The notes under the pieces are model-generated. The model was not told where the DNA came from and did not search any database. It worked only from the letters and a program-made list of their open reading frames with translations. From the NCBI RefSeq assembly GCF_051958935.1, contig NZ_JBQCFP010000192.1:1-5463 (forward strand): a DNA stretch of 5,463 nucleotides, given 5' to 3'. Shown here piece by piece: positions 1 to 5,345 of this stretch (its first letter is position 1; each line of letters begins with the position of its first letter). This DNA is from Dokdonella_A sp051958935 (GTDB taxonomy: Bacteria > Pseudomonadota > Gammaproteobacteria > Xanthomonadales > Rhodanobacteraceae). The translations under genes were made by a program, and so were the position numbers.

Positions 1-34
1 CAACACGATCGCCGATGAGCGCGACGCTCTCCGC

Positions 35-208
35 ACCTCTCCCGCTTGCGGGAGAGGTCGCGCCGCAGGCGCGGGTGAGGGACGGCTTGCGAATGCCTCG
101 CAAGGTGTCCCCTCATCCGCCTTCGGCACCTTCTCCCGCGAGCGGGAGACGGGAAAGCGAGCTCCGCCTTCGGCACCTTCTCCCGCGAGCGGGGGAAGGG
201 AAGCGATC
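35..208. repeat. Mosaic intergenic hairpin repeat with internal tandem duplication
   Basis: This block holds a chain of inverted repeats. Positions 35-58 form a perfect palindrome with 11-bp arms (ACCTCTCCCGC/GCGGGAGAGGT) around TT. Positions 59-73 form a hairpin CGCGCC-GCA-GGCGCG. Positions 76-115 form a longer structure with outer arms TGAGG/CCTCA and inner arms CTTGCGA/TCGCAAG. A 31-nt segment at 116-146, containing CTTCGGCACC and CTCCCGCGAGCGGG, recurs exactly at 163-193, so the right part is a tandem duplication with a 47-bp period. No open frame here looks protein-like. The block resembles the 'ctctcccgc...gcgggagagg...ggtgaggg' intergenic repeats common in GC-rich proteobacteria; this resemblance is from memory. 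No T-run follows any hairpin, so intrinsic termination is not supported. Confidence 0.85.
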
Positions 209-225
209 CTTGCGTTGCCGTCAGG

Positions 226-231
226 CACAAT
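226..231 (+). promoter_or_regulatory. Possible -10 hexamer (CACAAT) just before the MOSC gene
   Basis: CACAAT matches TATAAT at four of six positions and ends 6 nt before the ATG at 238. No good -35 sits 16-18 bp upstream. If real, transcription would begin at or next to the start codon and give a leaderless mRNA, which would fit the lack of a well-spaced Shine-Dalgarno sequence. Weak evidence. Confidence 0.25.
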
Positions 232-237
232 GGCCCG

Positions 238-1050
238 ATGAACGCGACCCTCTCTGCCCTGCATCTATTCCCGCTCAAATCCGGCGCGCCGCTGCGCGTC
301 GAGTCCGCGACCGTCGAGACACGCGGCCTCGCCGGCGATCGCCGCTGGATGGTCGTCGACGCGACGGGCGCGTTCGTCACCGGCCGCCAGCTCGCGCGCC
401 TGACGCGCGTCGAGGCGCGCTACGACGGCGATGCGCTGCGCCTCGACGCGCCCGGCATGCCCACCTTGCGCGTCGAGGCGCCCCGCGAGGGCGAGCGCAT
501 CGCGACGGCCGTGTGGGGCGCCGATGTCACGCCGCTGCTCGCCGACAGAGCGGCGCATGCATGGCTCGGCGAATTTCTCGGCCATCCACTGCGCCTGGTG
601 CACATGGACGACGCCTGCACGCGCAAACTCAAGGCGAAGTACGAGGGCCGCTACGGCACCGACGACGACCTCGTGAGCTTCGCCGACGGCTTCCCGCTGC
701 TGTTGATCTCGCAGGCCGCGCTCGATCTTCTCAACGAGAAGCTCGCGCAACCGGTGCCGGTGCTGCGCTTTCGCCCCAACCTCGTCGTCGCCGGCACCAC
801 ACCGCACGCCGAGGACGGCTGGAAACGCATCCGCATCGGCGCGATCGAGTTCGAAGTCGCCAAGCCGTGCACGCGCTGCGTATTCACCACGGTCGACTTC
901 GAGCGCGGCGAGCGCGACCCCGCGGGCGAGCCGCTGCGCACGCTCACGAGCTACCGACGCACGGCCGATGGCGTCACCTTCGGCCAGAACCTGATCCCGC
1001 GTGGCAGCGGCGTGCTGCGCGTCGGCGATGCGGTCGAGGTGCTCGCCTAA
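238..1050 (+). CDS. MOSC domain-containing protein (YcbX/mARC-like, no ferredoxin domain)
   Basis: The 270-residue product has an N-terminal MOSC beta-barrel domain (about residues 3-120, opening LSALHLFPLKSG and RGLAGDRRWMVV) and a C-terminal MOSC domain (about 125-268). The second domain shows FRPN (178-181), KPCTRCVFTTVD (209-220) and FGQN (249-ish). In this family a conserved cysteine, here Cys211 or Cys214 in the PCTRC motif, binds molybdenum cofactor. Relatives reduce N-hydroxylated compounds such as 6-hydroxylaminopurine. E. coli YcbX carries an additional C-terminal 2Fe-2S ferredoxin domain; this protein ends straight after the MOSC domain, so it would need a separate electron donor. 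ATG 238 is chosen because the MOSC N-terminus begins right there; only a poorly spaced AGG (223-225) precedes it. The substrate is unknown. Family assignment is firm. Confidence 0.93.
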   Translation: MNATLSALHLFPLKSGAPLRVESATVETRGLAGDRRWMVVDATGAFVTGRQLARLTRVEARYDGDALRLDAPGMPTLRVEAPREGERIATAVWGADVTPLLADRAAHAWLGEFLGHPLRLVHMDDACTRKLKAKYEGRYGTDDDLVSFADGFPLLLISQAALDLLNEKLAQPVPVLRFRPNLVVAGTTPHAEDGWKRIRIGAIEFEVAKPCTRCVFTTVDFERGERDPAGEPLRTLTSYRRTADGVTFGQNLIPRGSGVLRVGDAVEVLA

Positions 1051-1121
1051 CCGCACGTCTCGCCCGCAGGATTGCGCCGCGCAGGCCGTGCACGCACGCG
1101 TGCTAGGCTTGCGCGCGCCCC

Positions 1122-1127
1122 GAGGAG
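1122..1127 (+). promoter_or_regulatory. Ribosome binding site that fixes a TTG start
   Basis: GAGGAG lies 8 nt upstream of TTG 1136. It decides the start of the transporter gene, because the only ATG codons in this frame near the start are at 1001, inside the preceding gene, or deep within the protein. A TAGGCT hexamer at 1104-1109 could be a -10 element, but no matching -35 is visible. Confidence 0.75.
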
Positions 1128-1135
1128 CCCCGCTT

Positions 1136-2401
1136 TTGCCGAACCGCCCCGCCATCCAGCGCCACGAATGGTTCGCCGTCGCCGTCGCGGTGGTCTACTT
1201 CTTCTGCGTGCTCGCCGCGTACTACGTGCTGCGCCCGGTGCGCGACCAGCTTTCGGCGGCGGTGGGTTCGACCGCGCTGCCGCTGTTCTACCTGTCGACC
1301 TTCATCGCGACGATTTCGCTGACGCCGCTCTACGGCGCGCTCGTCGCGCGCTACCCGCGGCGCGTGTTCGTCCCGGTCGTGTACGCGTTCTTCATCGCTG
1401 GCATGATCGCGTTCATCCCGCTCTTCCAGCTGCAGGACACCATCGGCCCGCGCCTGCTCGGCTCGGTGTTCTTCGTCTGGGTGAGCGTGTTCAACCTGTT
1501 CGTCGTCGCGGTGTTCTGGAGTTTCATGGCGGACCTGTTCGACGCCGAGCAGGCGCACCGGCTGTTCCCGGTGATCGCGCTCGGCGGCGCCGCCGGCGCC
1601 ATCGCCGGCCCCGTGCTGACCAAGGCGCTCAACGACGTCACCGGCGTGCCGGGCCTGCTCATCGTCTCCTCGCTGCTGCTCGGCGTCGCGATCGGCTGCG
1701 TGTTCGGGCTCGCGCGATGGTCGAAGGCGCATCCGGTCGTCGGCGACGAGCGTCGCGACGAGCGCATCATCGGCGGCAGTTTCATCGCCGGCGCGATCGA
1801 GACGCTGAAGTCGCCGCTGATGCGCCGCATGGCCCTGCTCATGCTGCTCGGCGACGCGGTCGGCACCGTGATCTACGCGTTCCTCATCGATTACAACGGC
1901 GTCGCCAACACCACGCGCGAGGCGCGCATCGATTTCTCCGCGAACATCGACCTGTGGGTCAACGTGCTGCAGGCGGTGTTCCAGATCACCGCGACGCGCG
2001 TGCTCATGATGCGCGTCGGGCCTTCGGCCGCGCTCGCGCTCGACGGCATCGTCAAGGCGGTGATGCTCGCCCTTTTCGCCGTATTCGGCGGCGCGTGGAT
2101 CGCCGTCGCCGCCGTCGTCACGCGCGCGAGCGCATACGGCATCTTCAAGCCCGCGTCCGATTCGCTCTACACGCGGGTGGACGCCGAGACGCGCTACAAG
2201 ACCAAGAACTTCATCGATACCTCCGTCTGGCGCTTCGGCGACGTCGTCGTCAACGGCAGCCTCAACGGCCTGCGCCTGCTCGGCGCGACCTCGCCGATGC
2301 TCGCGCTGCTCACGGTCGTCGCGGCGGTGAGTTCGGCGTCGATCGGGTGGAAGACGGCGCAGTTGCTCGATGGGGGAGCGGCGCGCAGGCGGGCGCCGTA
2401 G
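1136..2401 (+). CDS. MFS transporter related to the Npt1/Npt2 (ATP/ADP translocase-like) family
   Basis: From TTG 1136 the product is 421 residues, beginning MPNRPAIQRHEWF, with about ten to twelve hydrophobic segments (roughly 12-30, 46-66, 79-97, 109-131, 145-163, 173-192, 236-254, 272-290, 300-325, 382-404). It is therefore an inner-membrane protein. Signatures recalling nucleotide-transporter relatives are YYVLRPVRD (29-36), VFWSFMADLF (126-135), HRLFPVIALGGAAGAIAG (141-158) and RYKTKNFIDTSVWRFGD (353-369). Obligate intracellular bacteria use members of this superfamily to import ATP. Free-living gammaproteobacteria carry shorter homologues whose substrate is not established, so ATP exchange should not be assumed. 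The gene lies 85 nt after the MOSC gene on the same strand and may be cotranscribed. The stop codon TAG (2399-2401) is part of a repeat element. The family is likely; the substrate is unknown. Confidence 0.88.
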   Translation: MPNRPAIQRHEWFAVAVAVVYFFCVLAAYYVLRPVRDQLSAAVGSTALPLFYLSTFIATISLTPLYGALVARYPRRVFVPVVYAFFIAGMIAFIPLFQLQDTIGPRLLGSVFFVWVSVFNLFVVAVFWSFMADLFDAEQAHRLFPVIALGGAAGAIAGPVLTKALNDVTGVPGLLIVSSLLLGVAIGCVFGLARWSKAHPVVGDERRDERIIGGSFIAGAIETLKSPLMRRMALLMLLGDAVGTVIYAFLIDYNGVANTTREARIDFSANIDLWVNVLQAVFQITATRVLMMRVGPSAALALDGIVKAVMLALFAVFGGAWIAVAAVVTRASAYGIFKPASDSLYTRVDAETRYKTKNFIDTSVWRFGDVVVNGSLNGLRLLGATSPMLALLTVVAAVSSASIGWKTAQLLDGGAARRRAP

Positions 2402-2422
2402 GAGCCCACTCTGCGGGCGGCC
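2398..2422 (+). repeat. Palindromic repeat family I, copy A (divergent subtype)
   Basis: The copy starts with the GTAGGAGC head and forms the stem GCCCAC-TCT-GCGGGC (2404-2418) with one A/C mismatch. The stem uses CCC/GGG where the other copies have CGC/GCG, so it is a subtype. Positions 2399-2401 are the TAG stop of the transporter gene. It faces copy B, 27 bp away, as an inverted pair. Confidence 0.7.
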
Positions 2423-2449
2423 CGGCGCCACCGCGATATTCGATGGGGC

Positions 2450-2474
2450 GGTCGCGCACGGGGTGCGCTCCTAC
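2450..2474 (-). repeat. Palindromic repeat family I, copy B
   Basis: The GTAGGAGC head is on the minus strand (ending at 2474). The stem is a perfect GCGCAC-GGG-GTGCGC at 2454-2468. It matches copies C and D2 at 24 of 25 positions. It lies between the convergent transporter and Nudix genes, 16 bp from the Nudix stop codon. With copy A it could form a longer hairpin in either transcript, but no T-run supports a classical terminator. Confidence 0.85.
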
Positions 2475-2490
2475 AGGTGCCTCGAGCGGC

Positions 2491-2979
2491 TCATACGCGC
2501 GAACAACTCCACGACACCATGCGCCCGTCCTCGTACGGCATCACGCCATGGAACGGGCGCGGGTCGCCGTCGAACACGAGCGGCAGGAAGTGGCGGTCGC
2601 CTTCCCACATCGGCAGGGTGCCGAGCTGGTCGACGTCGACCCACTCGAGCGTGCCTTCGGGGTTCGCCTCGATCGGCGTGCCTTCGTAGGCCGTGACGAG
2701 GAACAGGAAACCGAGCCAGTCCTCGCCGTGCTTGCCGAAGCCCGGCCAGCTGATCGTGCCGCGCAGTTCCAACGCCGTGCATTCGATGCCCGCTTCCTCG
2801 CGGATCTCGCGGCGCATGCCCGCGAGCACGTCTTCATGCGGATCGAGCTTGCCGCCGAGGCCGTTGTACTTGCCGAGGTGGTGATCGCCCGGTCGCGTGT
2901 TGCGATGGATCATGAGCACGCGCCGGCGATCGGGCGAGAGCACGTAGCCGAGGGTGGCGACGATCGGGGTGTAGGGCAT
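2491..2979 (-). CDS. Nudix hydrolase, MTH1/8-oxo-dGTP diphosphatase-like
   Basis: The 162-residue product contains a perfect Nudix box, GX5EX7REUXEEXGU. It runs from Gly43 through Glu49 to REIREEAGI (57-65), and Glu58, Glu61 and Glu62 are the expected metal ligands. Flanking segments recall human MTH1: GKYNGLGGK (36-44), YEGTPIEANPEG (98-109), LEWVDVDQL (111-119), MWEGDRHFLPLVF (124-136) and RPFHGVM (141-147). Such enzymes hydrolyse oxidised purine nucleoside triphosphates to the monophosphate and pyrophosphate, protecting DNA and RNA from miscoding; the exact substrate here is inferred. I chose ATG 2979 (MPYTPIVATLGYVLSPD), where family similarity begins. The frame also opens at TTG 3021, but those 14 residues look non-conserved. 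No strong Shine-Dalgarno is visible. The gene converges with the transporter and diverges from the esterase gene. Confidence 0.92.
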   Translation of the reverse strand: MPYTPIVATLGYVLSPDRRRVLMIHRNTRPGDHHLGKYNGLGGKLDPHEDVLAGMRREIREEAGIECTALELRGTISWPGFGKHGEDWLGFLFLVTAYEGTPIEANPEGTLEWVDVDQLGTLPMWEGDRHFLPLVFDGDPRPFHGVMPYEDGRMVSWSCSRV

Positions 2980-3076
2980 CGGGGCGTGGACGCACTGCGA
3001 AGTTCGCGATGATACCGGCAACGACTACACTCATGCACTGCGCGGCGCCGCCGAGGCGCAACGTCCCGGAATCGAC
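2980..3076. promoter_or_regulatory. Divergent intergenic region with candidate promoters for the Nudix and esterase genes
   Basis: This 97-bp gap separates two divergently read genes and must hold a promoter for each unless transcription enters from afar. On the plus strand TACACT (3026-3031) is a plausible -10, giving an esterase leader of about 40 nt. On the minus strand TATCAT (complement of 3009-3014) is a plausible -10, giving a Nudix leader of about 20-25 nt. Neither has a recognisable TTGACA-like -35 at normal spacing. A small hairpin GCGCC-GCCGA-GGCGC (3045-3059) lies in the presumed esterase leader. Confidence 0.4.
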
Positions 3077-3925
3077 ATGACCATCGAAATCCTCACCGAA
3101 CAGCACTGCTTCGGCGGCACGCAGGGCTTCTATCGCCACGCGTCCGCCACCACCGGCGGCGCGATGCGCTTGGGCGTCTACCGCCCGCCGCTCGCGCCGG
3201 GCGCGAAGGCACCGGTGCTCTACTACCTCGCCGGGCTCACCTGCACGGACGAGACGTTCGCAATCAAAGCCGGCGCACAGCGCATCGCGGCCGAACTCGG
3301 CATCGCGCTCGTCACGCCCGACACGAGCCCGCGCGATACCGGCATCGACGGCGCGACCGGCGACTGGGAGTTCGGCGAGGGCGCGGGCTTCTACCTCGAT
3401 GCGACCGAGCCTGCGTTCGCTTCGCGCTTTCGCATGTACTCGTACGTCGTCGACGAGCTGCCGCCGCTGCTCGCCGCGGCGTTCCCCGCGCTCGACACGA
3501 CGCGCGCGTCGATCTTCGGCCATTCGATGGGCGGCCATGGCGCGCTCACGATCGCGTTGAAGAACCCGTCGCGCTATCGTTCGGTGTCCGCATTCGCGCC
3601 GATCGTCGCGCCGATCCAGGTGCCGTGGGGGCAGAAGGCGCTGCCGCGCTACCTCGGCGACGATCGCGACGCATGGCGCGCGTACGACGCGACCGCGCTG
3701 ATCGAAGACGGCGCGCGCTTCCCCGGCACGCTGCTCGTCGAACAGGGCGATGCCGACAAATTCCTCGACGTGCAATTGCGCCCGGAATTCCTCGAACGCG
3801 CCTGCCGCTCGACCGGGCAGCCTCTCGACCTGCGCCGCCGCGCCGGTTACGACCACAGCTACTGGTTCATCCAGAGCTTCGTCGAGGACCATCTGCGCCA
3901 TCATGCACAGGCGTTGCGCACGTAG
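3077..3925 (+). CDS. fghA: S-formylglutathione hydrolase (esterase D family)
   Basis: The 282-residue alpha/beta hydrolase hydrolyses S-formylglutathione to formate and glutathione, the second step of glutathione-dependent formaldehyde detoxification in the cytoplasm. It follows human esterase D and E. coli FrmB over its whole length: LAGLTCTDE (51-59), TPDTSPRDTGIDG (80-92), GAGFYLDATE (102-111), RMYSYVVDELP (119-129), SIFGHSMGGHGAL (145-157), SAFAPI (171-176) and GYDHSYWFI (257-265). The catalytic triad is Ser150 in GHSMGG, an Asp of the EQGDADKFL segment (Asp225 or Asp227) and His260. ATG 3077 matches the family start; a weak GGA (3068-3070) is the only Shine-Dalgarno. The usual partner, a class III alcohol dehydrogenase (adhC/frmA), is not in this window, nor is a frmR regulator. 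The downstream gap carries repeats. Identification is very secure. Confidence 0.96.
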   Translation: MTIEILTEQHCFGGTQGFYRHASATTGGAMRLGVYRPPLAPGAKAPVLYYLAGLTCTDETFAIKAGAQRIAAELGIALVTPDTSPRDTGIDGATGDWEFGEGAGFYLDATEPAFASRFRMYSYVVDELPPLLAAAFPALDTTRASIFGHSMGGHGALTIALKNPSRYRSVSAFAPIVAPIQVPWGQKALPRYLGDDRDAWRAYDATALIEDGARFPGTLLVEQGDADKFLDVQLRPEFLERACRSTGQPLDLRRRAGYDHSYWFIQSFVEDHLRHHAQALRT

Positions 3926-3940
3926 CCTTCGCCATGCTGC

Positions 3941-3965
3941 GGTCGCGCACAGGGTGCGCTCCTAC
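3941..3965 (-). repeat. Palindromic repeat family I, copy C (unpaired)
   Basis: The GTAGGAGC head is on the minus strand. The stem is a perfect GCGCAC-AGG-GTGCGC (3945-3959). It is identical over 25 bp to copy D2 (4661-4685), 720 bp away. It begins 15 bp after the esterase stop codon. No clear inverted partner is seen, unlike A/B and D1/D2. Confidence 0.85.
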
Positions 3966-4013
3966 AAGGGCCGCGCAGCGCCTCGCGTGTTGGCGGCAGG
4001 ACTCGTTGCGATG

Positions 4014-4089
4014 CTCCTGGTGTGCGTGTAGGGCGGTAGGCGCGCAGCGCGTGCCGCCGCGCGCGCCGGTCCTCACACCAGCGCGGCTT
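4014..4089. repeat. Hairpin repeat family II, copy 1
   Basis: This copy matches 5334-5410. The first 45 positions (4014-4058) agree at 39 of 45 without gaps, then similarity continues more weakly to a shared GCGGCTT (4083-4089). The core 4032-4058 folds as a 12-step stem from GGCGG to CCGCC, with one G-T wobble, one mismatch and a GCA loop. It lies in the gap between the convergent esterase and deaminase genes. It is distinct from the GTAGGAGC family, though its TGTAGGGCGG start is superficially similar. Confidence 0.75.
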
Positions 4090-4116
4090 GCGCTCCCGCA
4101 GGATGCCGGCGAGGCG

Positions 4117-4554
4117 TCAGACGCCGATGTCCTCGTTCCAGAGTTCCGGCTTGTCGCGCATGAAGTCGTGCATGAGTTCGACGCACGTCGCATCGTCGAC
4201 GACCTCGATCGCGACGCCACGGCTCTTGAGCCATGCTTCTTCGCCCATGAACGAACGGTTCTCGCCGACCACCACGCGCGGGATGCCGTACAGCGCGATC
4301 GCGCCGCTGCACATCGGGCACGGCGACAGGGTCGTGTAGATCACGCTCTCGCGGTACACCTTCGCCGGCTGCCGGCCCGCGTTCTCGAGCGCGTCCATCT
4401 CGCCGTGCAGGATCGCACTGCCCTTCTGCACGCGCCGGTTGTGGCCGCGTCCGATGATGCGGCCGTCGTGCACGATCACCGAACCGATCGGGATGCCGCC
4501 TTCGGCGAGGCCGACCCTGGCTTCGTCGATCGCGGCCTGGAGGAATGGATCCAT
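4117..4554 (-). CDS. Fcy1-like cytosine deaminase (cytidine deaminase-like zinc fold)
   Basis: The 145-residue product has the zinc-deaminase motifs HGEMD (50-54; His50 ligand, Glu52 proton shuttle) and SPCPMC (77-82; Cys79 and Cys82 ligands). Beyond these it follows yeast cytosine deaminase Fcy1 closely: EGGIPIG, GRGHNRRVQKGSAILHGE, YTTLSPC, CSGAIALYGIPRVVVGEN and the end WNEDIG. Yeast residues that bind or gate cytosine have counterparts: Asn39, Glu52, Phe102, Trp139 and Asp142. It likely converts cytosine to uracil for pyrimidine salvage; guanine or another base is the alternative. E. coli CodA is unrelated. ATG 4554 is preferred because AGGGG lies 8 nt upstream. ATG 4581 would add nine residues but has no ribosome site and lies close to a GATACT -10-like hexamer (4593-4598). 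The long open frame further upstream is a GC-rich artefact. Confidence 0.9.
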   Translation of the reverse strand: MDPFLQAAIDEARVGLAEGGIPIGSVIVHDGRIIGRGHNRRVQKGSAILHGEMDALENAGRQPAKVYRESVIYTTLSPCPMCSGAIALYGIPRVVVGENRSFMGEEAWLKSRGVAIEVVDDATCVELMHDFMRDKPELWNEDIGV

Positions 4555-4616
4555 GCGTGGCGCCCCTGGGTTGCGGCTCATGCCGCGCGCCGAGTATCCC
4601 ACGCGAGCCGCGACCT

Positions 4617-4685
4617 GTAGGAGCGCACCCTCTGCGCGACCGGCACACCCGGAACTTCGCGGTCGCGCACAGGGTGCGCTCCTAC
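4617..4685. repeat. Palindromic repeat family I, inverted pair D1/D2
   Basis: D1 (4617-4641) and D2 (4661-4685) are inverted copies matching at 24 of 25 positions, with a 19-bp spacer. The GTAGGAGC heads point outward at both ends. Each copy has its own small stem: D2 GCGCAC-AGG-GTGCGC at 4665-4679, D1 a shorter GCGCA/TGCGC. Together they can form a 25-bp cruciform. The pair sits between two same-strand genes, with D1 ending 62 bp before the deaminase ATG. The architecture is that of a paired REP element (BIME-like). No transposase of the RAYT type is present in the window. Confidence 0.88.
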
Positions 4686-4777
4686 CGTGCTTCGCATCGT
4701 TTTTCGAGCGATCGAGCAACACCATCCACCCGACCCTCGCCTTGAAGCAGAGGGCTGAAGTGCAGCCTTCACGCAGC

Positions 4778-4800
4778 CGCGCCCGCGGAAGATGGGCGCG
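4778..4800 (-). terminator. Hairpin directly after the DUF4442 gene, possible terminator
   Basis: CGCGCCC (4778-4784) and GGGCGCG (4794-4800) are perfect 7-bp inverted arms with a 9-nt loop, beginning 2 nt after the stop codon of the minus-strand gene ending at 4803. There is no T-run behind it, so it may act in mRNA stability or only weakly terminate. The rest of the gap (4686-4777) shows only small weak inverted repeats. Confidence 0.35.
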
Positions 4801-4802
4801 CG

Positions 4803-5273
4803 TCAGCCCACCTTGCGCGGCGAGATCCACATCGTGATGTCGGCGTCGAACACCACCTCGCCGCCCGCGTCGCGCACCTCGACGATCGCATGCGCTTCGC
4901 TGCCGCTCGTTGCCGCGACGATCGCCGGCACGGTGGCGGTCGCGGTCATCGCGCCCTTCGCCTTCTTGAGGTAGCGCACGGTCATGCCTTTGGGGATCCA
5001 GCGCATCGAATCGGGAATGGTCGCGTCGGTCGCGAGGCCGCCCGCGAGTTCGGCCATGTTGCACAACGCGATCGCGTGCACGGTGCCGATGTGGTTGTGC
5101 ACGCGGCGCCGGTCTCGGATGCGCACGACGCACCGACCGGGCTCGAGCACGTGAATCGTCGGCGCGATCGATGCGAAGTACGGCGCGCGCCAGCAGATCG
5201 CGCGCGAGACGAGCCAGCGGCCGAATGCGGAGCGGCCGTGGCGGCGGAACAGACTGAGTGCTTGCGAGGCCAT
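4803..5273 (-). CDS. DUF4442-type hotdog-fold protein (putative thioesterase)
   Basis: The 156-residue product looks like a DUF4442/PaaI-like hotdog-fold protein. The central segment VHNHIGTVHAIALCNMAELAGG (from residue 58) holds the NxxGxxH pattern (Asn60, Gly63, His66) and Glu75, placed as in acyl-CoA thioesterases of this fold. A strand-rich second half follows (MTVRYLKKAKG, IVEVRDAGGEVVFDADITMWI). No signal peptide or membrane segment is evident, so it is probably cytoplasmic. Hydrolysis of an acyl thioester is inferred from the fold; the substrate is unknown. ATG 5273 is well supported: GAGG (complement of 5281-5284) lies 7 nt upstream. The frame stays open to 5438, but that extension translates repeat DNA. 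The gene is followed on the same strand by the deaminase, 248 nt away across an inverted repeat pair. Confidence 0.88.
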   Translation of the reverse strand: MASQALSLFRRHGRSAFGRWLVSRAICWRAPYFASIAPTIHVLEPGRCVVRIRDRRRVHNHIGTVHAIALCNMAELAGGLATDATIPDSMRWIPKGMTVRYLKKAKGAMTATATVPAIVAATSGSEAHAIVEVRDAGGEVVFDADITMWISPRKVG

Positions 5274-5295
5274 GCGATTTCCTCGTCGATGTTCC

Positions 5296-5345
5296 GTAGG
5301 AGCGCACCCTTTACGCGACCGGCATACCCGCAACTCCGGGTATGC
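5296..5345 (+). repeat. Palindromic repeat family I, copy E, with adjoining hairpin
   Basis: The GTAGGAGC head (5296-5303) starts a 25-bp copy matching copy C at 23 of 25 positions. Similarity to the D1 region continues through the linker (GGCA-ACCCG-AACT), so the unit includes some spacer. A perfect 9-bp hairpin GCATACCCG-CAACTC-CGGGTATGC (5322-5345) then joins it to family II. The head lies 11 bp upstream of the GAGG ribosome site of the minus-strand hotdog gene, so the repeat is in its promoter or leader. Confidence 0.8.

Noticed and set aside
1..18. Possible 3' end of an upstream gene, stop TGA at 16-18
   Set aside because: Only five codons are visible before the stop, too few to support a coding call.
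15..1106. 363-codon open frame over the MOSC gene on the same strand
   Set aside because: It is Arg/Ala/Pro-rich shadow sequence in another frame of a clear MOSC gene, and its start translates repeat DNA.
1103..2431. 442-codon minus-strand open frame antisense to the transporter
   Set aside because: It has low-complexity Arg/Glu/Asp/His composition typical of antisense frames in GC-rich genes.
1072..3012. 646-codon open frame on the plus strand
   Set aside because: It runs through the transporter in a different frame and antisense across the Nudix gene; the composition is Arg/Ala-rich without domain-like segments.
2834..3904. 356-codon minus-strand open frame antisense to the esterase
   Set aside because: It is a shadow of the esterase gene, which has a full catalytic triad in the plus frame.
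4617..4685. CRISPR-like repeat-spacer unit
   Set aside because: The two copies are inverted rather than direct, are palindromic themselves, and there are no further regularly spaced units.
4702..4706. TTTTT run as part of an intrinsic terminator
   Set aside because: No stable hairpin sits immediately 5' of it on the plus strand, and no plus-strand gene ends nearby.
4555..5307. Upstream extension of the deaminase frame to 5307
   Set aside because: The extension is antisense-frame DNA of the hotdog gene plus translated repeats; family similarity starts at 4554.
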